DNA from: Paraktedonobacter sp035294465
GTDB taxonomy: Bacteria > Chloroflexota > Ktedonobacteria > Ktedonobacterales > Ktedonobacteraceae
Direction of reading: 5' to 3'
Assembly: GCA_035294465.1 (NCBI GenBank)
Contig: DATGKW010000028.1
Location: 1 to 35,339, forward strand
Length of the DNA: 35,339 nt
The translations under genes and the position numbers were made by a program. Under the pieces are notes generated by a model. It searched no databases, was not told the DNA's origin, and saw only the letters and a list, made by a program, of their open reading frames with translations. Shown one piece after another: positions 27,670 through 35,339 of this stretch (position 1 is the first letter of the stretch; every line of letters begins with the position of its first letter).

Positions 27670-30600
27670 GTGCTCCGCAAAGAGCGCGTTCTCGATGCAT
27701 TGTACTCTTTATGCGCACAGCAGCCAGCGCAGCAGGATAGCTGGCGTACACGCGTGGGTATCAGCGCGGAACAAATAGCCGCGTTAGCGGGAATTGATCG
27801 GACCAACGCCAGCCGAGATTTGAATCAGTTGGTACAGGAGGGGAAGGCCGAACGCATTCCTGGCCGTCCCGTCCTTTTTACTGTCAAGGTGCCCCCATCC
27901 TTTGCACTGAAAAGCAGTCCTGAACCAGTTGAGCGCTCTGGCCATACGCCGGAGCGCGAGCCGGCGCGTTCAGCGCAGATATCCCATGTTGTTGAGGAAT
28001 CTGGACGGCCGAGCGTCTCCTCAGCTGCGCTGCCTGAAAAACCCCAGGCAGTCGAAGCCTCTGTTCAGGTTGGGGCAATTGCCACGCGCTTTGAAACTCT
28101 GGTTGGGAACGAGGGAGGTCTCAAGGTTGCGATTCAACAGGCCAAAGCTGCTATGCTCTATCCGCCGCACGGCCTGCATACCCTGCTCTATGGTCCCAGC
28201 GGTGTTGGCAAAACGACATTTGCTCGCTTGATGCACGTTTTTGCGGTTGAATTAAACGCGCTGCCCGCCGGAGCCCCTTTTATCAGCTTCAATTGCGCGG
28301 ACTACGCGGGGAATCCGCAGTTGCTGATGGCCCATCTTTTTGGAGTTGTGCGCGGGGCCTATACCGGCGCAGACCGAGATCGCGAGGGTTTGGTTGAGCA
28401 AGCCAACGGGGGGATCCTTTTCCTGGACGAAGTGCATCGTTTGCCGCCTGAAGGCCAGGAAATGCTCTTCCATCTTATCGACCGCGAGCGTTTCCGGCGG
28501 CTGGGAGAAGCGCGCGAGCGCACGTCTTCCCTGCTTCTCCTGGCTGCTACCACCGAAGATCCCGCGACCGCATTGCTGCCAACATTCCGCCGGCGTATAC
28601 CAATGATCATTACCCTGCCCGGTCTGCACGAGCGCACGTCGATGGAGCGCTACGCCCTGTTGCGTGCCTTTTTCACTACTGAATGCAGCAGCATCGGAAC
28701 CAACATTCAGGTCGATCCGCAGGTGTTGCGCGCTCTGCTTTTCTACGAGTGTCCGGGCAATATTGGACAATTACGCACCGATGTGCAGCTTACTTGCGCC
28801 CGCGCCTACCTGGAATATCGCACGAATAATTTGCCGGAACTGCATGTTCATCTGGGAGTATTGCCCGACCATGTGCGGCGTGGCCTCTTGCACATGGCTG
28901 AGTTGCAACCAGCTTTAGAAGAGGTGCTGCCTCTGCTTGGGACTACTCATATTTTCACACCTACCGGGCTGAGCCTGGACCTGGTCTCCGAATCTGTGCA
29001 GGACCTGTACGAAATGATCGGGAAGGATCTGAATCACTTGCGCAGTAGCGGCCTGCCGGAAAGTGAGATCAACCGCCTGCTGCACCTGGATATTCAACAT
29101 TATTTTCAGCAGTTTGCCAGCGAAGTCAACGTCGAAAAGTCTGATGCTCCTGCCGATCTGGTCGATGAGCAGATCGCCGTCGTTTGTTCACAAATTGCCA
29201 GATATGCCGAGAGACGCTTAGCTCGTCTTCTTCCAGATAAGTTTAGCCTGGTACTGGCTATGCATCTGACCAGCACGCTTGAGCGTCTGAAGCAGCGGCA
29301 TGAGATACCAGCGCTGGCCTTTCAGTCGGTGCGCAAAGCCTATCCAATTGAATATGAGGTGGCGCGGGAGGCCCTGCTGCAGTTTCGCTCAGCTCTGGAC
29401 GTTGCTTTGCCTGAAAGCGAGACCGATGTTCTGACAGTTCTGCTGGCCAATGCGGAGACGCTTTTGAGCAGTGGGCAGTCAACGGTTGGTATTGTTGTCG
29501 CTACGTATGGGCGCGGCATTGCTATGGGGCTGGCGGAACTGGCCAATACGCTGGTAGGAGTGAATTTTGTACGCTGGGTCGAGCTAACGCTGGAACAATC
29601 GCCCGAAGAACTGCTGGAGCAGGTAATTCACTGGGTACGTGTGGCCGATCAGGGCGGAGGAGTGCTGCTGCTGGTTGATTTTCCCTCCTTGCTCTCGCTA
29701 GGGGAGATGGTGAACCGGCGAACCGGCATTCAAGTACGCTCTATCGCTGGAGTCACAGCTCCGCTGCTTATCGAAGCTGTTCAGAGGGCCCAACGCTCGC
29801 CGCAAATCACCCTTGACCAGCTTTCGGCCGGCTTGCTGGCTCGTTCGGCTGAGAGGCAGTTGAAGACGGGCTTCAATGGAGTCGGCGTCAGGGAGGAACA
29901 TACATACTACGATGGTGGTTTTACTACAGATCGCGCGCCGCGAGTCATTCTCTCCGTGTGCCTGACGGGTTTTGGTAGCGCTGCAAAAATCGCCGAACTG
30001 ATCAACGAGCATGTGCCTGGCTTGAACCAGCAAGATGTTGAGATTATTTGTGTGGATATCAGCCTCTCTAGTAAAACCGAAGCCGATATCCAGCGTTTAG
30101 TAGGGAATCGTCAGGTCGTGGCTGTCGTTGGTACAATCAATCCGCACCTGGAGAAGTATCCCTTCATTGCCCTTACCGATTTTCTCTTCGGAGACGGGAT
30201 CACGCGCCTGCGTACCCTGCTGGGCAGCACGCTGATCGATCCCGCGTTGCTGCATCTGCCTGCCCTGGAGCAAAAGCGGGCCGAATCTGCTCCCTCCGAG
30301 CGCCTGGTCGAGAATCAGACCTTGGCCCGGCGCGCAGACTTGATGCGCGAGATAGCCTCTACCCTCAACCAGCGTATGCTCTTCTTGAATCCTACACGTA
30401 TAATGCCGCTTATCGAGAAAATGATCGAATTGATCGAAGTTGAAGTTGGAGAAACCTTTGAGATCGGGGTGCTGGCCGGGCTGGTGTTGCATCTGGCCTG
30501 TATTCTGGAGCGCGACATCCAGCCCGGAGGTATGCTGGTCAGCGAGGTTGTTCGTCGGCAGGTGGAGCAACTATTTGCTCGTGAACTGAGCATCTGTCGG

Positions 30601-30726
30601 CATGCCCTGCATATCCTGAGTACTCAAATTGCTCGGACCCTGCCCGATGAGGAAGCGTATAACATTGTAGGCATTCTCAGGCAGGTAGATATTTTTGCCG
30701 TGGATGGCAATCAGGAGGTTTGCTAG
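27670..30726 (+). CDS. LevR-like sigma54-dependent activator with PRDs and PTS-like domains
   Basis: 1018 aa from GTG at 27670, which has AAGGAG 7 nt upstream; in-frame GTG/ATG at 27640/27652 are less well placed. Order: winged-helix DNA-binding domain (residues 1-72), linker, AAA+ sigma54-interaction domain (about 140-360) with Walker A GPSGVGKTT (175-183), GAYTGA (229-234, the GAFTGA sigma54-contact loop) and Walker B GGILFLDEVH, PRD1 with His532 (LAMHLTSTLERL), EIIA-Man-like domain, EIIB-Gat-like domain (VCLTGFGSAAKIAELI), PRD2 with His941 (LVLHLACILER). In the EIIA-like domain the expected active-site HG is YG (Tyr613). LevR proteins turn on PTS operons from -24/-12 promoters under PTS phosphorylation control. 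Such a promoter lies at 30832, before the PTS genes. Confidence 0.9.
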   Translation: MLRKERVLDALYSLCAQQPAQQDSWRTRVGISAEQIAALAGIDRTNASRDLNQLVQEGKAERIPGRPVLFTVKVPPSFALKSSPEPVERSGHTPEREPARSAQISHVVEESGRPSVSSAALPEKPQAVEASVQVGAIATRFETLVGNEGGLKVAIQQAKAAMLYPPHGLHTLLYGPSGVGKTTFARLMHVFAVELNALPAGAPFISFNCADYAGNPQLLMAHLFGVVRGAYTGADRDREGLVEQANGGILFLDEVHRLPPEGQEMLFHLIDRERFRRLGEARERTSSLLLLAATTEDPATALLPTFRRRIPMIITLPGLHERTSMERYALLRAFFTTECSSIGTNIQVDPQVLRALLFYECPGNIGQLRTDVQLTCARAYLEYRTNNLPELHVHLGVLPDHVRRGLLHMAELQPALEEVLPLLGTTHIFTPTGLSLDLVSESVQDLYEMIGKDLNHLRSSGLPESEINRLLHLDIQHYFQQFASEVNVEKSDAPADLVDEQIAVVCSQIARYAERRLARLLPDKFSLVLAMHLTSTLERLKQRHEIPALAFQSVRKAYPIEYEVAREALLQFRSALDVALPESETDVLTVLLANAETLLSSGQSTVGIVVATYGRGIAMGLAELANTLVGVNFVRWVELTLEQSPEELLEQVIHWVRVADQGGGVLLLVDFPSLLSLGEMVNRRTGIQVRSIAGVTAPLLIEAVQRAQRSPQITLDQLSAGLLARSAERQLKTGFNGVGVREEHTYYDGGFTTDRAPRVILSVCLTGFGSAAKIAELINEHVPGLNQQDVEIICVDISLSSKTEADIQRLVGNRQVVAVVGTINPHLEKYPFIALTDFLFGDGITRLRTLLGSTLIDPALLHLPALEQKRAESAPSERLVENQTLARRADLMREIASTLNQRMLFLNPTRIMPLIEKMIELIEVEVGETFEIGVLAGLVLHLACILERDIQPGGMLVSEVVRRQVEQLFARELSICRHALHILSTQIARTLPDEEAYNIVGILRQVDIFAVDGNQEVC

Positions 30727-30814
30727 TCTGTCGATAAACATAATATTTCCTATAGCTATTAGCTATACCTATCTCGCTACCGATTCTATGCGTACATATG
30801 AAAGTGTGTCTATT

Positions 30815-30827
30815 GTGTGTTACACAC
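30815..30827 (+). promoter_or_regulatory. Palindrome next to the sigma54 promoter
   Basis: GTGTGT-T-ACACAC is a perfect inverted repeat ending 4 nt before the -24 element. It could bind a repressor such as the DeoR protein; the proximity is tight for an enhancer-type activator site. Confidence 0.4.
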
Positions 30828-30831
30828 ATCC

Positions 30832-30846
30832 TGGCATGATTCTTGC
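30832..30846 (+). promoter_or_regulatory. Sigma54 (-24/-12) promoter of the PTS-ABC sugar locus
   Basis: TGGCATGATTCTTGC matches the sigma54 consensus TGGCAYG-N4-TTGC, with GG and GC exactly 10 bp apart (GG 30833-30834, GC 30845-30846). Transcription would begin near 30858. It is 106 bp after the gene for a LevR-like sigma54 activator and 93 bp before the EIIB ATG. The arrangement is like the levanase and mannose PTS operons of Firmicutes. Confidence 0.75.
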
Positions 30847-30894
30847 GACAAAAAAGGTGTACCCGGCGAGTTCCGTGCAGGAGGTGAAAGCCAC

Positions 30895-30942
30895 TTGCGT
30901 TTCTCTCGGGCAAAGCTTGCGGGGAGTAGCAGAACACGATGA
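30895..30942 (+). CDS. Possible 15-codon leader peptide upstream of EIIB
   Basis: A strong ribosome site AGGAGGTG (30879-30886) is followed 10 nt later by TTG at 30895, opening a 15-codon frame (TTG-CGT-TTC...) that stops at TGA 30940-30942. This stop overlaps the EIIB ATG (30939) as ATGA. EIIB has no good ribosome site of its own. Translational coupling through this frame would explain why. It is not a recognised peptide, so this is an inference from layout alone. Confidence 0.3.
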   Translation: MRFSRAKLAGSSRTR

Positions 30943-31271
30943 TACGGGTGTTAATCGTTTGCAGTTGGGGAATGTCTACCAGCTTGCTAGTAGATAGCTT
31001 GCTTGCAGCGGCGCAGGCAGCTCAGTATGAGCTACAGGTAGAAGCGCTGAGCGCGGGGGAGTATGCGGCCAGAGTAGAGGAATGCGATGTAGTGCTGATT
31101 GCACCACAAATTCGCCACCTTCGCAAAAGCATAGAGAAACTCGCCATCTCCGTGGGCAAGCCAGTTGCGCTGATTGAGTCGTTTCATTATGCAACAATGA
31201 ATGGGCAGGCTGTGCTGGAGCAAATTTTATCCTTGCTGGCCGGCGTGCAGGAAGGTAACGGGAACACATGA
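30939..31271 (+). CDS. PTS system EIIB, lactose/cellobiose family
   Basis: A 110-aa EIIB protein. The phosphorylated Cys lies in VLIVCSWGMSTSLLVDSL (Cys8, in the C-x-x-GMSTS loop of the Lac/cellobiose family), and VVLIAPQIRHLRKSIEKLA follows. It takes phosphate from an EIIA, which is not seen in the window, and gives it to the sugar carried by EIIC. ATG at 30939 has only a distant GGGGAG, but overlaps the end of a 15-codon frame with a strong ribosome site. It overlaps the EIIC gene by 4 nt (ATGA), so both are made together. Confidence 0.9.
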   Translation: MIRVLIVCSWGMSTSLLVDSLLAAAQAAQYELQVEALSAGEYAARVEECDVVLIAPQIRHLRKSIEKLAISVGKPVALIESFHYATMNGQAVLEQILSLLAGVQEGNGNT

Positions 31272-32668
31272 GCGGAAGCGGAATAATTGAGCGGAGCGCC
31301 GCCTGGTTCGAGCGCTATGTTGTGCCTCCGCTTGGCGCGATAGCCAGCAATATCTACTTGCAGGCTATACGTGACGCCTTTATTATTTTCACCCTGCCAC
31401 TGATTCTGGCCGGGAGCGTGTTTTTGGTCCTGGCGAATCCGCCAATTCCGGCGCTGGCTACTTTGCTCGCGCCATACGAGAATGCTATCCTGGTACCCTA
31501 CGATCTCTCGTTCGGCCTGATGGCGCTCTTTCTCTCCTTCGGAGTAGCATATAGCCTTGCCCAGTATCGGCGCACTGAGCCGGTGCAGCCGGGCATCCTG
31601 GCTATGGTGTTGTTTCTGATCGCTACTGTGCCAGTCAGCACATTGGAGAACATGACGCTGGGCCAGCTTCTTCCCTACCTCGGCGGCGAGGGCCTGCTGG
31701 TTGGGATCATGGTTGGAATTCTCTCAACCGAGGTGATGCGCTTTTTCCGAGGATCGCGCTTTTCGATCAGATTGCCAAAAACGGTGCCCTCGAACGTCAA
31801 ACGGGCCTTCGAGGCACTGGTCCCGGCTGTATTGTCGATTACAGCCGTCTGGTTGCTGGAATGGTTCATTAGCAGCCACACATTCCTCGACACGACGGGC
31901 AGCAAGCCGGTGGTAACACAGTATACTATCCCAATTTTGCTGATGAGAGTCTTCGAACCTCTGGTCGTGGCACAAAATAGTTACTGGGCCGCGCTACTGG
32001 AAATCATTTTGATGATGCTGCTCTGGTCAGTGGGGATTCATGGCATGAACGTGGTGATGGCGATTGCACTGCCATTCTGGTACACCACGCTGGCAGCCAA
32101 CGCGGCCAATCCGGCTCATGCAACCGGTATTGTCACGGAGCCGTTCTTTCACATCTTTACGCATCTGGGCGGTTCCGGGGCGACCTGGCCGCTGGTGATT
32201 TATATGCTGCGTTCGCGTTCATCGCAGCTACGAACGGTGGGGAAGGTAGCCCTTGGCCCGGCGATCTTTAACATCAATGAACCTGTCACGTTTGGGGTAC
32301 CAATGGCTCTCAACCCCCTGATGATGATTCCCTTTATCCTGGTTCCGGCGATCATTGTCACAGTGAACTACCTGGCCTTCTCGCTGGGACTTGTTCACGT
32401 TCCGATAGTCGCGCAGCCATTCACTGTGCCAGTAGGGATCAGCGGGTTTATCGCAACTGGAGGGGATATCAGAGGAAGCCTGCTCCAACTGGTAAACCTC
32501 GCGATCTCGGCACTTATCTATTATCCTTTCTTCAAAGCCTGGGAGCGTATCCTCGTCGCTCGCGAAGAGGCCGCAGCCCAGCAAGAAGAAAAGCCCATAA
32601 CGGTTCCCGTAGCGGCGCGCGCGCGCGTTGCTGCGACGGAAAAGCTTGCCGTTAAGAAAGGAGGCTGA
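31268..32668 (+). CDS. PTS system EIIC, lactose/cellobiose family
   Basis: A 466-aa membrane permease with about ten hydrophobic segments. Characteristic blocks: AIRDAFIIFTLPLILAGSVFLVLANPP near the N-terminus, SVGIHGMNVVMAIALPFWYT, GGSGATWPLVIYMLRSRS, and GPAIFNINEPVTFGVPMALNPLMMIPFILVP, the conserved NEPV/GxPM loop that binds the sugar in Lac/cellobiose EIIC. The C-terminus is Ala/Glu-rich and charged. Substrate unknown; disaccharides or N-acetylated sugars are usual. No EIIA, HPr or EI is seen in the window. 103 nt downstream comes a sugar ABC binding protein. Confidence 0.92.
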   Translation: MSGSGIIERSAAWFERYVVPPLGAIASNIYLQAIRDAFIIFTLPLILAGSVFLVLANPPIPALATLLAPYENAILVPYDLSFGLMALFLSFGVAYSLAQYRRTEPVQPGILAMVLFLIATVPVSTLENMTLGQLLPYLGGEGLLVGIMVGILSTEVMRFFRGSRFSIRLPKTVPSNVKRAFEALVPAVLSITAVWLLEWFISSHTFLDTTGSKPVVTQYTIPILLMRVFEPLVVAQNSYWAALLEIILMMLLWSVGIHGMNVVMAIALPFWYTTLAANAANPAHATGIVTEPFFHIFTHLGGSGATWPLVIYMLRSRSSQLRTVGKVALGPAIFNINEPVTFGVPMALNPLMMIPFILVPAIIVTVNYLAFSLGLVHVPIVAQPFTVPVGISGFIATGGDIRGSLLQLVNLAISALIYYPFFKAWERILVAREEAAAQQEEKPITVPVAARARVAATEKLAVKKGG

Positions 32669-32771
32669 TCGAAAACTGCTGGTGATGTTACCAGCGGCTC
32701 CGGCGCAAGGAGATACAGTTTCTCATGACAAAGTTGTAGCATACGGCTATTTGTACAGTGGAGGTACATTT

Positions 32772-33842
32772 ATGGATTTCAAAGAGTACTTTTCCCGTCT
32801 ACCTATCAGACGCCGTCGTTTGCTCCAGACGGCTATTACCGCTACGGCCAGCACTTCAGTCGCGGGCGCGTTAATGGCTGCCTGCGGCAGCGGCAGCACC
32901 CCAACCGCCGGCGCATCGGGTGAGGGCAATTTCCCCAACCATCCCAACTGGAAATTCGTGTTTGTTAATCACGTTACCACGAACCCATTCTTCGTGCCTA
33001 CCGTGTACGGCATTCAGGACGCCTGTGCCCTCCTGGGCTGCAGCTATCAGTGGACGGGGTCCGAAAACAGCATTGTTTCCGAGATGGTGCAAGACTTCAA
33101 CGCAGCGATCGCGGCCAAGGCTGATGGCATTGCCGTCGCGCTCATCGACCCGACAGCCTTTAACGCTCCGGTTGAGAACGCGCTAAAGGCTGGCATCCCC
33201 GTAGTCTCGTATAATGCTGACGCTACCGGCAATGCGCGCCTGGCCTACATCGGTCAGGATCTTTACAATTCTGGCTACCAGCTTGGTACGAGGTTAGCTG
33301 CTGAGGTCAAGTCGGGCACGGTTGCTGGCTTCATCGCCACACCCGGCTCACTGAATATCCAGCCACGCATAGACGGAGCGACCGCAGCCTTTAAAGCGAT
33401 ATCTCCTGACGTCAAAGTCACGCCAATCGCGACGGGACCGCAGACCACCCAGGAACTGGCCGCTATCGAGGCTTACTATCTTGGTCATAAAGACGTATCA
33501 GGTATGTTTGCTGTAGACGGCGGGAGCACGCAAGGGCTTTCAGAGGTGGTTGATAAGTATGGTCTAGCCAGTAAGATTCCGACAGGCGGCTTTGACCTGG
33601 AACCTAAGACCTTGCAGGAGATCCAGGCCGGGAACCTCGGCTTCACCATCGACCAGCAGCCGTATCTCCAGGGATTCATTCCTGTCGTGCAGCTTTTCCT
33701 CTACAAGTTGTCAGGCGGTTTGATGCAGCCAGCAGATACCGACACTGGTCTGCTTTTCGTCACGAAGGACAATGTCGGACCATACCTGAATACCCAGACA
33801 CGCTTCGAGGGCAGTTCCAGCCAGGAGAAGCTGGTTCAGTAG
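32772..33842 (+). CDS. Sugar ABC transporter substrate-binding lipoprotein, RbsB-like
   Basis: About 356 aa from ATG at 32772, which has GGAGG upstream; a frame reaching 32628 overlaps EIIC and lacks a ribosome site. The N-terminus SRLPIRRRRLLQTAITATASTSVAGALMAAC has a twin-arginine-like patch, a hydrophobic stretch and a lipobox with Cys38. Mature part: two-lobe periplasmic-binding protein of the Peripla_BP_4 type: VFVNHVTTNPFFVPTVYGI, DGIAVALIDPTAFN, GIPVVSYNADATG, LAYIGQDLYNSGYQLG, and GNLGFTIDQQPYLQGF, a pattern of RbsB-type binding proteins. It delivers a sugar to the permease gene 221 nt downstream. Confidence 0.92.
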   Translation: MDFKEYFSRLPIRRRRLLQTAITATASTSVAGALMAACGSGSTPTAGASGEGNFPNHPNWKFVFVNHVTTNPFFVPTVYGIQDACALLGCSYQWTGSENSIVSEMVQDFNAAIAAKADGIAVALIDPTAFNAPVENALKAGIPVVSYNADATGNARLAYIGQDLYNSGYQLGTRLAAEVKSGTVAGFIATPGSLNIQPRIDGATAAFKAISPDVKVTPIATGPQTTQELAAIEAYYLGHKDVSGMFAVDGGSTQGLSEVVDKYGLASKIPTGGFDLEPKTLQEIQAGNLGFTIDQQPYLQGFIPVVQLFLYKLSGGLMQPADTDTGLLFVTKDNVGPYLNTQTRFEGSSSQEKLVQ

Positions 33843-33855
33843 TGATCTGACATCT

Positions 33856-33889
33856 GATGAGGTTCCTCTTGCGAGAGAGGAATCTCGTC
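33856..33889 (+). terminator. Attenuator-like hairpin after the binding-protein gene
   Basis: Arms 33856-33868 and 33877-33889 pair over 13 nt, with two G.U-type positions and an 8-nt loop; TTTCCCC follows. Such hairpins after binding-protein genes often protect that mRNA and limit downstream expression. Confidence 0.55.
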
Positions 33890-33955
33890 TTTCCCCTTGT
33901 GGGTATCTATTTCGCGTCTGTGCGAGGCTGCGAGGCAGATGCTCACGAGGGGGAT

Positions 33956-33985
33956 TTGCCCGTAGAAATCATTTTCTTTTATAAT
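33956..33985 (+). promoter_or_regulatory. Internal promoter candidate before the permease gene
   Basis: TTGCCC (33956-33961) and a perfect TATAAT (33980-33985) are 18 bp apart, about 79 nt upstream of the ATG at 34064. The 221-nt gap has no other gene. Confidence 0.45.
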
Positions 33986-34063
33986 ACTATGTGTGTCAGG
34001 GTAGAGAGAAGCGCTATTTCCTGAACAATTCTTCCCTTACCCTTAGCGTGAAGGAGTAGCTAA

Positions 34064-35089
34064 ATGGCCGAGACGGTTATTTCTGACGCTCCCCCGCCGG
34101 AGACCGAACAGCCCGCCGAGAGGCCCGTGGGATTCTGGATTCAACTGGGTCGATTGTTTGTTCGGCAGCGGGAGGCGAGTATTCTGATTGTGACGATCCT
34201 TTTGCTGGCTTACTTCTGGATCTCCAGTTCAAATTTCATAACAGGATCGAATGTTCGTACAATCTTCGAGTATTTCTCCGAGACAGCCATTATTGCTGTT
34301 GGAGAAGTGTTTTTGCTTATCTGTGGCGAGATCGATCTCTCGGTTGGCCAGGTCTTCGCGTTGGCTCCCTTTGTCATGTACTTTGCCAATCAGGCCGGTG
34401 TGCCCATGTGGCTATCAATCATTATAGCGTTGCTGGTTTCCCTGGTAGTTGGCTTGCTCAACGGAGTAATCACCGTCTGGTTCCGCATTCCCTCGCTCAT
34501 TACTACGTTGGGCACCCTGTTTCTGATCAACGGCATTACCCTGACCATTTCCAACAGCTTCCCGGTAATCCCGCCCCATCTCGGACAGCTTAACAATATC
34601 ATGGGGGCCGCTCCGTACTCCGAAATTATCTGGGCAGTAGCAATCGCGCTCGTCTTTCAGATTGTACTCTCTTTCACTCGCTGGGGTATGCATACCTTCG
34701 CCACAGGAGGCAACTCACTGGGTGCCAGTGAGGCCGGTGTCAATGTCAATCGGATCAAAATCGGTAATTTCATGCTGGCCAGCGTGCTCGGTGGCTTCGC
34801 AGGGATTCTGTCTGGCTTCCGCATTGATTCAATCGATCCGCTGGCTGGAGGTACTACGATCATGTTTAACGCGGTCGCCGGAGCGGTCATCGGAGGTACC
34901 GCTCTGATAGGTGGCATTGGTACAGTAGTAGGCGCGTTTCTGGGGGTGCTGGCGCTTTCGATTCTGCAAGATGGGTTTACCCTGCTGGGAGTGAATGCTA
35001 CGACCTATGATATTGTCTTGGGCGCAGCGATCCTGGTTGCTATGATCGTCAACCAGGGCCTGCGTGCGGTAAGGGAGGCACGACGTTAA
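34064..35089 (+). CDS. Sugar ABC transporter permease, RbsC-like
   Basis: A 341-aa permease with AAGGAG 9 nt before the ATG. A charged N-terminus (residues 1-40) leads to about nine hydrophobic segments. Typical blocks of the RbsC/AraH family: VGEVFLLICGEIDLSVGQVFALAPFV, GLLNGVITVWFRIPSLITTLGTLFLINGI, and FATGGNSLGASEAGVNVNRIKIGNFMLASVLGGFAGIL (the loop that contacts the ATPase). It forms the membrane pore of a BPD ribose/galactose-type importer. The next gene starts inside its stop codon (TAATG). Confidence 0.92.
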   Translation: MAETVISDAPPPETEQPAERPVGFWIQLGRLFVRQREASILIVTILLLAYFWISSSNFITGSNVRTIFEYFSETAIIAVGEVFLLICGEIDLSVGQVFALAPFVMYFANQAGVPMWLSIIIALLVSLVVGLLNGVITVWFRIPSLITTLGTLFLINGITLTISNSFPVIPPHLGQLNNIMGAAPYSEIIWAVAIALVFQIVLSFTRWGMHTFATGGNSLGASEAGVNVNRIKIGNFMLASVLGGFAGILSGFRIDSIDPLAGGTTIMFNAVAGAVIGGTALIGGIGTVVGAFLGVLALSILQDGFTLLGVNATTYDIVLGAAILVAMIVNQGLRAVREARR

Positions 35090-35339
35090 TGGCAGCAGAA
35101 ATGGCTACCGCTCCAGATGTGCTGCGGGCGGAACACATCTCCAGGCGTTTTGGTCCGGTTACAGCCTTGCGAGACGTTAGCATTCATCTCGCAAAGGGCG
35201 AGATCCTGGGCCTGCTAGGCGACAATGGCGCGGGCAAATCAACCCTGATTAAGATCCTGACGGGCTTCCTTCAACCCAGCTCCGGCGAGATCTACGTCAA
35301 TGGAGAGCAGGTCCGTCTGCGCTCGGTGACGCACGCGCG
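35089..35339 (+). CDS. Sugar ABC transporter ATP-binding protein, RbsA-like (partial)
   Basis: ATG at 35089 shares one base with the permease stop and has GGGAGG upstream. The visible 83 codons carry the first ABC domain: LRAEHISRRFGPVTALRDVSIHLAKGEILGLLGDNGAGKSTLIKILTGFLQPSSGEI, with Walker A GDNGAGKST at residues 44-52. The DNG form of the loop is common in RbsA/MglA-type ATPases of sugar importers, which have two such domains. The rest lies beyond the window. Confidence 0.9.
   Translation, partial: MAAEMATAPDVLRAEHISRRFGPVTALRDVSIHLAKGEILGLLGDNGAGKSTLIKILTGFLQPSSGEIYVNGEQVRLRSVTHA

Noticed and set aside
30695..30997. Plus-strand frame of 100 codons across the PTS promoter
   Set aside because: It spans the sigma54 promoter and overlaps the EIIB start; no ribosome site or family pattern.
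1..35339. tRNA, rRNA, tmRNA, CRISPR array, intact insertion sequence
   Set aside because: No T-arm signatures, rRNA-like stretches, regular direct repeats or intact transposase frames were found on reading both strands.

Overview
The window most resembles a member of the class Ktedonobacteria (phylum Chloroflexota). This is an inference from several things: moderate-to-high GC, frequent GTG starts behind AAAGGA/GGAGG Shine-Dalgarno sites, orphan mersacidin-type lanthipeptide leaders, large sets of transporters and one-component regulators, and a SnoaL/monooxygenase tailoring set. No rRNA, tRNA, CRISPR array or intact transposon was seen.

Layout. (1) 1-3197, minus strand: an apparent operon running CrtI/PYROXD2-like FAD oxidoreductase, 110-aa unknown protein, nitrilase-family amidohydrolase, MFS transporter (cut by the window edge). 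(2) 3284-8238: a C-terminal methyltransferase remnant, an alpha/beta hydrolase, a MarR regulator overlapping a DrrAB-like ABC-2 drug exporter, a small conserved-looking protein and a second alpha/beta hydrolase. (3) 8469-11357: two tandem RiPP precursors that share a mersacidin-type leader and a highly similar 37-residue C-terminal module, with no modification enzyme nearby, then a BacD-like ATP-grasp ligase. (4) 11373-14016: an unusual ClpX-zinc-finger/HIT fusion and two secreted lipoproteins (CAP domain; lytic-transglycosylase-like). (5) 14018-18804: two paralogous aromatic-hydroxylase-type FAD monooxygenases on opposite strands around a SnoaL-like cyclase and a membrane-anchored methyltransferase, followed by a NarL-type response regulator whose phospho-acceptor Asp is Glu. 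(6) 19065-24541: a heterodimeric ABC exporter, a small membrane protein/winged-helix regulator operon with a double palindromic operator, and the N-terminal stump of an ABC ATPase. (7) 24563-26434: a MerR regulator with an MFS drug exporter. (8) 26677-35339: a sugar-uptake locus with a DeoR regulator, a large LevR-like sigma54 activator, a near-consensus -24/-12 promoter, PTS EIIB and EIIC, and then an RbsB/RbsC/RbsA-like ABC sugar importer (ATPase cut by the window edge).

The most interesting points are the orphan lanthipeptide-like pair, the sigma54/LevR-controlled locus joining PTS and ABC sugar transporters (with an activator whose EIIA-like domain has Tyr where His is expected), the D54E response regulator, the zinc-finger/HIT fusion, and a TACTCT/AGAGTA dyad shared by two neighbouring transport-related promoters.
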